A stretch of DNA of 64,000 bases from positions 42,766-106,765 of the forward strand of contig JSYX01000016.1 of NCBI GenBank assembly GCA_000787465.1, written 5' to 3'. Source of the DNA: Thermomucor indicae-seudaticae. Its lineage: Eukaryota; Mucoromycota; Mucoromycetes; Mucorales; Lichtheimiaceae. Under the pieces are notes generated by a model. It worked only from the letters and a program-made list of their open reading frames with translations, was not told the origin of the DNA and did not search any database. Numbering within the stretch: position 1 is the first letter of the stretch; every line of letters starts with the position of its first letter. Shown one piece after another: positions 23,701 to 36,019 of this stretch. A program made the translations under genes and the position numbers.

Positions 23701-26700
23701 GATCCTGGTCGTGTACCGTTATCTCACCGTTTCTTGCGTCACGCGCCTTTGGTCATGGTGGACTATGCTGGTCAAACATCTCTCATGCAAATTTACGGCA
23801 CGTTTACGCGGGCAATGCTTAAAGTGGTGCCGAACCTGCGTGGTTACGCCGAGCCTCTCACAGCCGCGATGGTCGAATTGTATCTGGCGTCGCAACGGCG
23901 TTTCACTCCTGATATTCAGGCGCATTACATCTATTCGCCTCGTGAATTGACTCGATGGGTTCGTGGTATCTTTGAGGCTATCAAACCTCTGGAGACGCTT
24001 ACGGTTGAGGGTCTGGTTCGGATCTGGGCTCATGAAGCACTTCGACTTTTCCAAGATCGTCTTGTGGATGAGGAGGAACGTCGTTGGACGGATGAGATGA
24101 TTGACAGTATTGCTATGAAGCACTTCCCGGCGATCAATCGCGAAGAAGCGCTTGAACGGCCAATTCTGTTCTCGAACTGGCTTTCGAAACACTATGTGCC
24201 TGTGGACCGTGAGCAACTCCGTGATTACGCTAAAGCTCGTCTTAAGGTCTTTTATGAAGAAGAGCTTGACGTCGCTCTGGTTCTGTTTAACGACGTCTTG
24301 GAACACGTTCTCCGCATCGATCGTGTGTTCAGACAGCCACAAGGTCACTTGCTCTTGATTGGTGTGAGCGGTTCCGGCAAGACTACGCTATCACGTTTCG
24401 TTGCGTGGATGAATGGTCTTAGCGTCTTCCAGATCAAGGCGCACAACAAGTACACTGGCGCTGACTTCGACGACGATCTGCGTACGGTACTTCGCCGCGC
24501 AGGTTGCAAAGGCGAAAAGATTTGCTTTATCATGGACGAATCGAACGTGCTCGACTCTGGTTTCTTGGAACGTATGAACACCCTGTTGGCTAACGCGGAA
24601 GTTCCTGGTTTGTTCGAAGGAGATGAATATGCTTCCTTGATGACGGCATGCAAAGAAGGTGCTCAACGAGAAGGCTTGATGTTGGATTCTAACGAAGAGC
24701 TCTACAAGTGGTTTACGCAGCAAGTTATGAGAAACTTACACGTGGTGTTCACCATGAATCCTCCCGAAGGTGGCCTGGCTTCGCGTGCGGCAACATCACC
24801 TGCCTTGTTCAACAGATGTGTCCTGGACTGGTTTGGCGACTGGCCTGACCAAGCCTTCTACCAAGTCGGCATGGAGTTCACGAAGACACTTGATCTTGAC
24901 CTCCCAAGCTACTCAGCGCCAGTTAACTTCCCTATTGCCTACAGAAACCTTCCTATCCCACCATCGCATCGCGAGGCAGTTGTCAACGCGCTTGTTTTCG
25001 TGCATCAATCACTGTATGAAATCAACGCTAAGCTGAGCAAGCGACAAGGCCGTTACAATTATGCAACGCCTAGACACTTTTTGGACTTTATTTCGCACTA
25101 TGTTCGCTTATACAATGAGAAACGTGAAGATTTGGAAGAGCAACAGCGTCACTTGAATGTCGGTTTGGAGAAGTTGAAGGATACTGTCGTCAAGGTGGAA
25201 GAGCTGCGAAAGAGTCTGGCGATCAAGAAGAATCAGTTGGAGCTGAAGAACGCGCAGGCAAATGAAAAGATCAACCAGATGTTAGCAGACGAGAAAGAAG
25301 CAGAGCAGAAGAAGGCGGCATCGATTCAGATTCAAGAAGCTTTGGAGAAACAGAATAAGGTAAGTCTGCCAAAGGAAGTCTTGTAGACACTCGTGGATAC
25401 CAAAAGCACACGTAGGTCATCCAAGAGCGTCGGGCTATTGTCTTGAACGACCTTGCCAATGCAGAACCAGCTGTGCTGGAAGCCCAAAAGAGTGTTAGTG
25501 GCATCAAGCGTCAACATCTTACCGAAGTGCGTTCTATGGGTAATCCTCCTGAAGCTGTCAAGCTTGCTATGGAGTCTGTCTGCACTATGCTTGGTCACAA
25601 GATCGAAAGCTGGAAGACGGTTCAAAGCATTATTCGTCGCGACGATTTCATTGCCAGCATTGTGAACTACAACACTGAAAAGATGATGACAAAGCAGCTG
25701 CGCGACTATATGCGACGCAACTACTTGAACAATGCTGCTTACGAATACGAGACGGTTAACCGTGCTTCGAAAGCCTGCGGACCGCTGGTCAAATGGGTCG
25801 CTGCACAGGTGAATTACTCTGAAATCCTTGACCGTGTCGGTCCCCTTCGCGAGGAGGTCACTCGCTTGGAGCAAAGCGCTGAGGATACAAAGAAGAAAGC
25901 TGCCGAAATGGAAGAGATGATTGTCGAACTCGAGAAGAGTATTAGCCGTTACAAAGAAGAGTATGCTGCGCTCGTTGGTGAGACCCAGTTGATCAAGGCT
26001 GAGATGGACCGGGTGAAATCCAAGGTTGATCGCAGTTTGACCTTGCTTAGCAGCTTGTCGTCTGAAAAAGTGCGCTGGGAGACTGCAAGTCAAGCCTTCG
26101 AAAGCCAAATGGGCACGATTGTCGGCGACGTACTCTTGTCGGCTGCATTCCTGGCTTATGGAGGTTATTTCGACCAGCAATATCGTGAATTGCTTTTGCA
26201 AAAGTGGACAAATCACCTTATCGCAGCCGGCATTCAGTTCAAGCAGGATATGTCGCTTACAGAATACTTGTCGACTGCTGATGATCGTTTGTCTTGGCAA
26301 GCGAACTCGCTGCCCGCCGATGACCTCTGTATTGAAAATGCGATCATGCTGAAGCGCTTTAACCGTTATCCATTGGTGATTGATCCTTCTGGACAAGCTA
26401 CCAACTTTTTGGTTAACGAGTACAAAGACCGCAAGATCACCGTGACAAGTTTCTTGGACGACTCGTTTATCAAGAACTTGGAAAGTGCGCTACGTTTCGG
26501 CAATCCCATTCTTATCCAAGATGTTGAACACCTTGATCCTATTTTGAACCCTGTCTTGAACAAAGAACTTCGACGTACTGGTGGTCGTGTCCTTATTCGA
26601 CTGGGCAACCAAGATATCGACTTTTCACCGTCGTTCACACTCTTCCTTTCTACGCGCGATCCTTCGGTCAATTTCCCACCCGACATCTGTTCTCGAGTCA

Positions 26701-29571
26701 CCTTTGTCAACTTTACTGTAACCCGTGGCAGTTTGCAGAGTCAATGCTTGAACAAGGTCCTGAAAGCCGAACGACCTGACGTTGATCAGCGCAGAACTGA
26801 TTTGATCAAGCTGCAAGGAGAATTCCAGCTCAAGCTTCGCCACCTCGAAAAGTCATTGTTACAAGCATTGAACGAGTCAAAGGGTAACATCCTGGATGAT
26901 GACAAGGTTATCGAGACGCTTGAGACCCTCAAGAAGGAGGCAGCGGAAGTTACGCGCAAGGTTGACGAAACGAATACGGTTATGCAAGAGGTGGAACAAA
27001 CCACTGCCGTTTACACACCGTTGGCGCATGCATGCAGCTCGATTTTCTTCGTGATGGAGCAGCTTAACTTGATCCATCACTTTTACCAGTTCTCGCTTGA
27101 CTTCTTTTACGAGATTTTCGAGTATGTCCTTCACGCAAACCCTAACCTGAAGGGCATTTCGGATCCAAACGAACGTTTGGAGGTCCTATCACGCGATCTG
27201 TTCTCGGTCACGTACAAGCGAGCTTCACGCACGCTTCTTCATGAGGATCATATCACACTTGCCGTTCTGATGTGCCAGATTAAGATGCGTGGCTCTCAAG
27301 ATACAATGGATGACACGGAATACGATTTCTTGCTTAGTGGTGGAGACGTTGTACCCGACGTGACCGTTACCTCGGCTGCCTTGGGACTTCCAGACTTTAT
27401 TACGGACGAGACGGCACAACGTATCAAGGAGTTCAGCACTTTGGCATGCTTCCGAGGATTATGCGACCATATAAAACAGAACGTTGACGAATGGGCCAAA
27501 TTGTTGGATCATCCGCAAGCGGAGACCGTGGTTCCAAGCTGTTGGGACAACGCTGGACGAAACAGTAAGTGAGAATGTGAAGGAAACAGGAACAACAGTG
27601 TGCTAACAAACAGATGTAGACGTCGTTGATGCCTTGCGTCGTATGCTGGTCGTTAAATGTTTCCGACCTGATCGTCTGTTGCCTGCAGCAACCAACTTTG
27701 CGTCTGAGATCTTTGGACCAGACTTTGTTAATGCTGGTGAGCTTAATCTGCAGCATATTGTTAACGAAGAGGTTAGCAGCAGCACTCCGTTGGCGTTGTG
27801 TTCTGTTCCGGGATACGATGCCAGTTACCGTGTCGATAACCTCGTTGCAGAAACCAACATGCGGTGCACTTCTGTTGCAATGGGTTCTGCGGAAGGTTTC
27901 ACGCTGGCCGACCAGGCTATCTCGACGGCTATCAAGACTGGTAGCTGGGTCATGCTTAAGAACGTACATTTGGCACCATCGTGGCTGGGTCAGTTGGAGA
28001 AGAAGCTGCATAGCATGAAGCCACACCGTCAATTCCGCCTGTTCCTTACAATGGAAACGAATCCCAAGGTGCCTGTGAATCTGTTGCGGATGTCTCGTAT
28101 CTTGATGTTTGAGCCACCTCCGGGTATCAAGGCCAATCTTCAAGAGTCTTTGCGCAGCATTCCTCCATCAAGATTATCGCGCGGTCCCACTGAAAGAGTA
28201 CGACTTTACTTTATGCTGGCTTGGTTGCATGCGGTTGTTCAGGAACGCTTGCGTTATGTTCCTCTTGGCTGGACCAAGACGTACGAGTTCAACGATTCGG
28301 ATCAAGACAGTGCCTTCAACACAATTGACAAGTGGCTTGATTCAGCAGCTGGCGGCAGGGCCAACATTTCACCAGAAAAGATTCCTTGGGACGCTATTCG
28401 ATCTCTTTTGAAGCAATCTATTTACGGTGGCCGTATCGATAACGAGTTTGACCAACGACTCCTGGATTCATTCGTAAACACACTCTTTACCCATCATTGC
28501 TACGATATCGACTTTGAGATCGTCAAGAGCACGGGTGAAAACGAGTCTTCGGTTGTCGTACCGGATGGTACAAAGATGGAACAGTTCATGGAATGGGTTA
28601 ACAAGCTTCCTGACCGCGAGCCACCAACATGGCTTGGTTTGCCTGCCAATGCTGAGCGTGTCTTACTTACGCTTAAGGGTAATACCATGCTGTCCAAGGT
28701 TCGAAAGATGAAGAGTATCAGCGATGACGACGAAGTGGCCTACGCGCAAGACACGGCTAAACAGACATCGACGAGTCAACAGCCTGCATGGATGCGTGCA
28801 TTGAGTTCATCAATCGCCGGATGGCTCGAGACCCTGCCTGAAAGCATTACAGTTATGAAGCGTGACAGCGCCGGTATTATGGATCCTCTATTCCGATTCT
28901 TTGAACGAGAAAACCAGATGGCACGAGGTCTTTTACGGACTATTCGAGATGATCTCAAGTCCCTGCAGAAAGTGTGCAGTGGCGAGCTTAAGCAAACGAA
29001 TCACTTGCGACAGTTGATGAGTTGGCTAACGAAAGGACTTATTCCCGACCACTGGAGACGGTATAAGGTGCCTAAAAGCATATCGCTTAATGTCTGGATT
29101 GCGGATCTGAAGTCGCGTCTGGAGCAAGTGGAGAACATTGCCAAGGAGACTAGCTTTGATCAAGTGGAAGTCTGGATAGGCGGTCTCTTCAGCCCTGAAG
29201 CCTACATTACTGCTACACGACAGGCTACAGCACAGCGTAATCAATGGTCTCTCGAAGAACTCATTCTAGAAGTCGACATTGGTGCAAACGGAGAGAGAGC
29301 TGGTGGATATGTTGTGCGCGGACTAAAGATGGAAGGCGGACAATGGGAAAATAACGAGGTGCGACTTACGTCTGAACAAAGTACCAAATTACCGAAGATG
29401 AAGCTCCATTGGATCAAGCGCGATATGCAAAGCGAAGGCGACAAGGTTGCTTTACCAGTGTACTTGAACGCAGACAGATCCGACCTTCTCTTTACGATTA
29501 ATGTCCCAGTCAACGCCGAACAGAAGGATCGCATTCCCCAGAGAGCTGTTGCTGTTGTAATTTCCTTTTAA
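14713..29571 (+). CDS. cytoplasmic dynein 1 heavy chain
   Basis: The minus-end-directed microtubule motor that moves nuclei, endosomes and vesicles along hyphae. About 15 exons span 15 kb and encode roughly 4,650 residues, normal for the family. The ATG at 14713 is followed by the tail (dimerisation and intermediate-chain binding, to about 20,000) and linker. The AAA ring shows four Walker A motifs: GPAGTGKTE at 21172 (AAA1, Walker B CFDEFN at 21322), GPSGSGKS at 22213 (AAA2), GPPGSGKT at 23335 (AAA3) and GVSGSGKT at 24361 (AAA4). The coiled-coil stalk (about 25100-26050) carries the microtubule-binding tip, with [16 protein letters not shown] at about 25530. AAA5, AAA6 and the C-terminal domain follow to the TAA at 29571. 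All introns are short (50-70 nt) and lie mostly in the 5' third. The single long exons at 19153-21864 and 22027-25358 match the motor. Sequence is cytoplasmic, not axonemal, in type. The gene looks intact. Confidence 0.97.
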
Positions 29572-29703
29572 ATGAGCTAGGAACATTTGAATAAAAGTAC
29601 CGGTCTTGAATTTGAGGTTTCTGTTTGTTTGTTTGTAGTATAAAAAGACGCCTTTTCCCGAGACAGAAAACCGTTGTTCTTTTCGTTTGATAAACATACA
29701 TAC

Positions 29704-31835
29704 ATGACTCCACAGACAAACTCCAGTCTTCAATGGATATCCCAATTGGACGTCAATACCGAGCCTCTGGCCGGTCGCAAGTCAAGCATTATCTGTACTA
29801 TCGGCAAGTTATCTGTTATTTGTTATTTGTGGTCAATATATTGATGACCTTGTGGTTCAGGACCCAAGACGAACAGCGTCGAAATGATCACGCAGCTTCG
29901 CAATGCAGGACTCAATGTCGTCCGCATGAACTTTTCACACGGATCATACGAGGTATGTAAACTCGGGGATATTTCACGCAGAGACGGAAAAGTAATAATA
30001 TTCCTACGGCCTACAGTACCATCAATCCGTGATTGACAATACGCGTAGAAGCGTTGAACGTAAGACAAGTTGACTTTATCTTTCGAGGTGGGATCCACTG
30101 ACAGAAAAAGAATTCAGTTTATCCTGGTCGACCAGTAGCTATTGCTCTCGATAACAAAGGGCCTGAAATACGAACCGGCAACACAAGAGGCAACCAAGAT
30201 GTAAAGTCCAAGTTCGTGTTTCTTTACTATCGATCCAATTGATAACACGATCTCGGTGTTAGATTCCGGTTTTGGTAGGCCATGAAATGATGCTGAGCGT
30301 TGATCCGAAATACAAGGATGTGTGCGACGACCGTGTGATGTATGTGGACTACCAGAACCTTCCTAAAGTGATCAAGCCAGGACGAAAAGTTTACGTCGAC
30401 GACGGTGCGCTGACGTTTCAAGTCTTGGATGTTTATGAAGACTCGCTTCGTGTCCGGGCATTGAATAACGGCAAGATTTCGTCGCGCAAAGGCGTGAATC
30501 TCCCTGGCACGGACGTTGACCTGCCTGCCCTTTCGGAAAAAGACAAGGCTGATCTGCGATTCGGCGTCAAGAACAAGGTCGACATGGTCTTTGCGTCTTT
30601 CATACGCTGCGGACAAGATATCCGCGACATTCGCGAGGTGCTTGGTGATGAAGGACGGAACATTAAAATCATCGCCAAGATAGAGAACCATCAAGGCGTG
30701 CAGAACTTCGATGAAATCCTTCAAGAGACGGATGGTGTCATGGTGGCACGCGGGGTAATGGCGATTCCACTTTTAAGTTTGGCGATAGTTTTCATGACTC
30801 TTCCTTTATCGTTCCAGGACATGGGTATTGAGATTCCTATCGAGCGCGTTTTTATTGCCCAAAAGATGATGATTGCAAAGTGCAATTTGGCGGGGAAGCC
30901 TGTTATATGGTAGGTCGTGGTCCGATCTATATAACGAGTCTTTGTACTGACATGGTTATTCTCGATAGTGCTACACAGATGCTGGAATCCATGACGGTAT
31001 GAAAGTCGGGGTTAACAAAAAGGATTCCGTCAGCGAGCTCATGACTATGTGATATAGTACAATCCACGGCCCACCCGAGCAGAAGTCTCTGATGTTTCCA
31101 ACGCTGTGCTTGATGGTGCTGACTGCGTCATGTTGTCCGGCGAGACAGCAAAAGGGAACTACCCTGTCAAGACAGTACAGACGATGCACAGCATCTGCGT
31201 CTTGGCAGAAAATGTCTTGTGCTACCCAGCCATTTTCAACGAATTGCGGCAGTTAACACCTCTGCCTACACAAACTACGGAGACTGTTGCATGCGCAGCT
31301 GTTAGCGCCGCGCACGAGCAAAACGCTGGAGCCATCATTGTCCTCACCACGTCTGGAAACAGTGCCCGCCTTGTTGCGAAGTACAGACCCCGTGCGCCTA
31401 TCATCGTCGTGACACGAAATCCCCAGACAGCACGCCAGGTCCATTTGTACAGAGGATGCTTCCCATTTTACTATCCCAAGCCGTCGTCTGCGGCTGCAGC
31501 TCGTTTTTCCGCCACAAGCACCACAATGCAATTGAGTCCTGCCGAGATTGCACCTTGGCAAGAAGATGTCGATGTTCGGACCCGCTGGGGTAAGATTAAC
31601 GCCAGCTAGAAAAACAGAGACAAAGAATACTAACTTGACTGATGTGATGCTATGCAGGTATGGAGCAGGCAATCAACTATGGGTAAGTCGACACGATAAC
31701 TGTTTTGGACAATATTGCTAATCACGTTGCTCTTACCTTAGCTTGCTGAAACATGGCCAGCCAGTCGTCGCCATCCAAGGTTGGAAAGGCGGTTTGGGAA
31801 ATACAAACACTCTTCGCATCCTGTTCACGCCATAG
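29704..31835 (+). CDS. pyruvate kinase
   Basis: Converts phosphoenolpyruvate and ADP to pyruvate and ATP, the last step of glycolysis. The ATG at 29704 is only 132 bp after the dynein stop. Exon by exon: [12 protein letters not shown] with MNFSHGSYE (first catalytic-barrel strands), [12 protein letters not shown], the B domain [14 protein letters not shown], the active-site lysine in [11 protein letters not shown] (about 30670), [43 protein letters not shown] (about 31138) and the C-terminal allosteric domain, ending [12 protein letters not shown] at the TAG 31833-31835. About seven to eight introns. The first intron (29804-29860) begins GC, not GT. Length is about 500 residues, as expected. 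Family assignment is certain. Confidence 0.96.
29804..29860 (+). other. GC-AG intron in pyruvate kinase gene
   Basis: Exon 1 must end after ATC-G to give the conserved T-I-G-P-K-T-N-S segment; the next exon begins GA-CCC-AAG-ACG. The intron between them reads GCAAGTTATC at its 5' end and TGTGGTTCAG at its 3' end, 57 nt in all. No GT placement keeps the pyruvate kinase frame without adding residues foreign to the family. GC-AG introns are a known minor class with an otherwise strong donor consensus, as here (G/GCAAGT). Confidence 0.85.
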
Positions 31836-32464
31836 CGTCTTCAAGATTGAAGCCAGCCTACTACAAAGGAACTTCTTCCTAGTCTCGAAGTCAAATGCTA
31901 ATGCAAAATATGTACGATCTTATTATCCGTACGAGGTTATTAAAGAGACTTTGCGCATATGTAAATTGCACTTGAGCAAATGCAATGTAATAAAAAGAAC
32001 TTATAATCACATCCATGAAGCAAAGGGATAGCGGTTTCTGACACTTAGATCCAGGGTATCTGATCCTGCATGCTATTGAATGATTGTAACGTTTATTCAG
32101 TATTATATTTTTAAATCGCTACTACAGAATGGTTACCAAGTTGTTACTTCCGCTGATAGAAAGAAACTTGCATATCCAAGTCCCAAATGTTAACAAAACG
32201 CCCCCTTAACGCCGATTATAGCAAGCTTACATTAAGTGGTCACGTGAACACGAATCATCATACATCCTCTACGAATTAACGTTGCCCTTAACGAGACAAC
32301 ATGTCACTTCAATTCGAGCCGTGCTCATCAAGTGCCTTCGCTGACAACTGGAAAAAGTTGGCGGCGTTTGAATGTGCCGCAAAGAAAAGCAGTGCAAAAC
32401 TTTGTATCGTGCCTTTCCTTCCCTTCTAATCCGTGTCGAATTTTAACAGGAAGCATTTCACATT
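31836..32464. other. intergenic, upstream of ribosomal protein S29
   Basis: The space between the pyruvate kinase stop and the S29 start, 629 bp, AT-rich. It contains no frame of interest. It should hold the pyruvate kinase 3' UTR and the S29 promoter. I do not see a recognisable RNA gene or a repeat. Confidence 0.4.
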
Positions 32465-32859
32465 ATGGCTCACTCGAACGTCTGGAATTCTCGTCCCCGC
32501 AAGTTTGGCAAGGGCTCTCGTCAATGGTACGTTCATTTCGGCATTTCCTTAAGAGATGCCTGTCGCAGGACATTGTCTTGCATCGGGTGGCTTGGGCAAC
32601 CATGAGCCGAACCGATGGCAGCATTGGGAGAGTTTTATCCTGGACAAGAAAGAGAAAGAAGGTGTATTAAGATTCGCCATTTCTAGCCGTGTTTGCGCTC
32701 ACCGCGCAGCCTTGATCCGCAAGTATGACTTGAACATTTGCCGTCAGTGCTTCCGTGAATACGCCAACGATATCGGTTTCCACAAGGTACGTTTAAAGCA
32801 ATATACATGGAAAAGAGATATAGTTGCTGAATTATGTAATTTACATGCAGTACCGTTAA
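32465..32859 (+). CDS. RPS29: 40S ribosomal protein S29 (uS14)
   Basis: Encodes 56 residues, the same length as the family. Exon 1 (32465-32526) gives [20 protein letters not shown]. Intron 1 (32527-32686, GTACGT...TTCTAG) splits the first zinc-ligand Cys codon. Exon 2 (32687-32786) gives [20 protein letters not shown], then [14 protein letters not shown]. Intron 2 is 32787-32850, and exon 3 (32851-32859) is only TAC CGT TAA. The four cysteines (C-x2-C and C-x2-C) bind zinc. The protein sits in the head of the 40S subunit near the decoding region. Intron 1, at 160 nt, is two to three times longer than other introns here. Identity is certain. Confidence 0.97.
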
Positions 32860-33049
32860 TTATGCCATCCCCCCTTTGTCGACAAAAGTAGACAATAAAG
32901 TCCTCTCTCTGTAACTGAAACATAGAGGGGTATATCGAACAGAGCCCTGTGTTGCAGGGAACAGAAACACCCCGGTTTGTCTTTAAGTAAAAGAGTGCAG
33001 TTGTACCCTTGAAATATCGCTTCTTTTTCCTATTCTTTACACTACTACT

Positions 33050-34073
33050 ATGGACAGCTACGGAAACATCTACCCTTTGACCAATCCTCTTGTCTTCACG
33101 ACTTCTGCTTTCGCAGTCGTAAGTTTTATGTGAGGGCTCATCGAGGGATCCTCGTGATTAATTGATCTGCTAGGCTGGATGGATTATCGCCTTTGTGGGC
33201 GCATGTGTGGCTGCGCTGCATGGCGTAGGCTGGTGGATCATTATCTATGAATTGTTCTTTACAGTGGGGATCATAGTGGCGTTAGGCGTAGCAGGGTTTG
33301 GGCCACATAGAGGCATGGTATGGCAAACGAACGTTCTTCAAGCTTGTTACACGTTTCTGATTGACTTTTCTCCTTCAAGCTGCTCACTTTGCTGGCTATC
33401 AGTATCGTTTATTTAACCTATGCTATTCCTATACTCCATTCCAACAGCAACCCGGGCGCCAGAGCCTCAACTGGTGGCTTAATTATCTTGATCATTATGC
33501 AGGTATGTAATTATGCCACGCATGCTTATTTTGAACCTTGTTAATTAAGCTCAAACAGTACTTTTGGGTCTTCCTATTGGGCATGTCGGAAGAATCCAAG
33601 TTGTATGGCTTGATCTATGGAAACCGTGGATTTCCGCGTGTCCGTCCGCCAACCATGACGCAGCGTAACTATACGAGTAACGTGCACCCACAACAGCACA
33701 AGGAAAGCCCATTGCCGCCCGTCACCGAAAGAACCGCCAACGTTGGTACTACTACTAGTACTCCCGGTCAGCCAAGCGATAGTCAGTTTGTTACTGCAAA
33801 GGCTTTGCATTCTTGTAAGTCCGAAACAAAGGGTTTCAGATGATGGCTTCCTGACATACCCCGGTAGACCAAGCCAGTCCCGACGACCCCAACGAGCTTT
33901 CATTTGCCAAGGATGAGATCCTAGAAATTCTTGACAAAACGGGCAATTGGTGGAAGGCCAGGAAGCAGGACGGCACCACTGGCATCGTCCCCAGCAATTA
34001 TGTAAGCAAAAGGAAACAAAGAACCCTGCATATCATATCGCTCATTTTCTGGATTTCCTAGTTTACATCTTAA
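33050..34073 (+). CDS. SHO1: SHO1 osmosensor (four TM segments plus SH3)
   Basis: A plasma-membrane sensor of the high-osmolarity (HOG MAP kinase) pathway. The ATG at 33050 starts [16 protein letters not shown]. Four membrane segments are spread over the first exons ([77 protein letters not shown]). A Pro/Thr-rich cytosolic linker follows, then a C-terminal SH3 domain (about 33790-34010: [44 protein letters not shown]) that in yeast binds Pbs2. The last intron (GTAAGC...TTCCTAG, ending 34061) leaves a tiny final exon, F-T-S-stop. At about 260 residues it is somewhat shorter than the yeast protein, mainly in the linker. Introns also fall between the TM segments. Identity is strong. Confidence 0.93.
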
Positions 34074-34211
34074 ATGGACAACCGCTTGTCAGGGAGCGAA
34101 AGGATGCCTATGGTCTAGTTTACTTTTTCAGTGCCCTTTTTATTCTTTTTTGTATACTGGGACTTTAGAGTACTTTCTATAATGAACTTTCTTTCCAAAT
34201 AATGAAGCGAT

Positions 34212-35789
34212 TTATTCAGTTTTGTGTTTATTGGTTGATGGTGCTTTGGCTGCAGTAAGTAGCGTGATCATAGCCATGATAGCGGCGCCAGTCGCGTAGC
34301 ATCGCTCTGGTCCTGCTAACCAGTAGAGCCCGCAAGCGGAAACGGGTCCCAGTGCTCGACCTAACTGACCGGAACTTCGAAACTCGCCGAGAGCGCGGCC
34401 CTTCGCCAGCAACGGGTGCTGCGTATCCTCATCATAACATTGAAGACTCGCCATGGATGTCAGACAGTTGACGACGGTGGCTGACGTCAATGCAAGGCAT
34501 GAAACGCCTGCGTAAAGCCATCGTACAGAATGCGCGCTTGATACCATCATGGACAACGACAACAAACCAGCTGTGCACGCCACCATGCCTTGCAGTACAA
34601 GCGCCTTTTCTCCCAGCTTCTGAACGATCCGTCGTACGTAGCCGCCTTGTAGCAATGCTGACAAAATCCCCATGTACGCCAAAAGTCTGCCTTGCTGCAT
34701 ATTGCTATAGTCGAGTACGTCAAACGTCAGAAAGACAAGGGTGAACTCCATGCCTGAAAAGAGAAAAAGATGAAGACAATGGATGATCTTTAGCCGCCAA
34801 AGATTCATCAGACGGCGTTGATCTTCTGGTGCGTCGCTGATTTTGCGCTGGCTGCAATGATCTTGTTTTTGTTCCCGCTTATTACTTTTGCGAGTCTCAG
34901 GAAGTTTGCGATAAATGTACAATGTCTCTAAGCACAACAGGAGCAGCGCAACAATGGCAGGTGCGGAAAATGGATAGATCCCAAGATTCTCTGCAGCCAT
35001 TGGATGTATACTACTCAGGTCGACCGATGCGAACCAGGCGCCAATAGCAGGTCCAAGTGTAAACGCAACAGCAAAAGCAATTCCAACAAAGGCCTGTATT
35101 CATCTCTTTAGTCTGTATTTTACGGCGTGGGGAGGGTTGCAACTTACCAGATAACGCGATCTTTGTTCCGGAGGAGTGACATCAGAAATAATGGCAATAC
35201 TAAGCTGTACATTCCCTTCGCTTAAACCAGCCACGACACGGGCCGCAAGAAACACGATAAAGCTGCGAGCAAAGATCCAAAGGACCGTAGACAGTACATT
35301 GCCGATCTGTACTCCCCGCGTTTATCAGAAGCATCCTCTTTAACTTTTCAATACTTCTCCATTACCATTGTCCACAACAGGACGCGTCGACGCCCAAACT
35401 TGTCGCTTGCACGACCAATCATGGGCGATACAAAGAATTGCAGCAAGGAAAATAAAGATCCGAGAAGACCGCCAAGGAACACCGTGTCCCACTTGTCTCC
35501 AGCGGTCGTCGGCTTGCCGTCTTCATGACGTCCTGAGGCTCCAATCCAAGTCTTATACTGCTCCATGACTTGCAATGCATATCCTGGTAGAGTACCCTGT
35601 TTTTCTTAATGAGTGAGCCAGCTGCAGATGATTCATCCAGCCGAGACTCCACAGAACCTTCTGGCCACCTTCATGCTGTCGATAGTAATTCAATAGGCGA
35701 GGGAATAACGGCAAGATAATGGTAAAGGCTAGCAAGTCAATAAGCAGGGCTACAATGACAGTCGCGACAATGCGACGTTCTGAAGTCAT
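34212..35789 (-). CDS. MFS transporter, MFSD10/TETRAN-like
   Basis: The ATG at 35789 gives [20 protein letters not shown], the first membrane helix of the MFSD10 (tetracycline-transporter-like protein) group, a major facilitator family moving organic anions or drugs across membranes. The loop after helix 1 is followed by [20 protein letters not shown] and the MFS signature [15 protein letters not shown] (about 35400). Helices 4-6 are in exons between about 35330 and 35000. A 263-codon frame (34212-35000) carries the central cytosolic loop (Lys/Glu/Gln-rich, about 34910-34800) and helices 7-12, with [22 protein letters not shown]. Four or more introns. It is convergent with SHO1 (139 bp apart). 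The true substrate cannot be told from sequence. Confidence 0.85.
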
Positions 35790-36019
35790 GAGTATGACTA
35801 TTTCTGGAATGCGATGGACATTGAACTTCAAGCTTGGTTATTTGTTGACTTTTTCACCTCCGGAAATTCCCTATGTTTCTAGCAGTTACGGTGCTACTTT
35901 AAAAGACATGCAGCTCGGTTCATATATCCCAATGGTGCTAGTTCACACTGTTCGCAATCATTTTAGAGTAAATCTGCTGCGAAGTGCTCTGCATATGTTC
36001 AAGCTATGCTGGCCTCTTT

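Noticed and set aside
32332..32670. 112-codon frame crossing S29 exon 1 and intron 1
   Set aside because: It is out of frame with the certain S29 exons, which explain the sequence.
34168..34212. SHO1 reading past PSNY without splicing
   Set aside because: The GTAAGC donor and TTCCTAG acceptor are good, and the unspliced tail is Lys/Arg-rich and then hydrophobic, unlike a Sho1 end.
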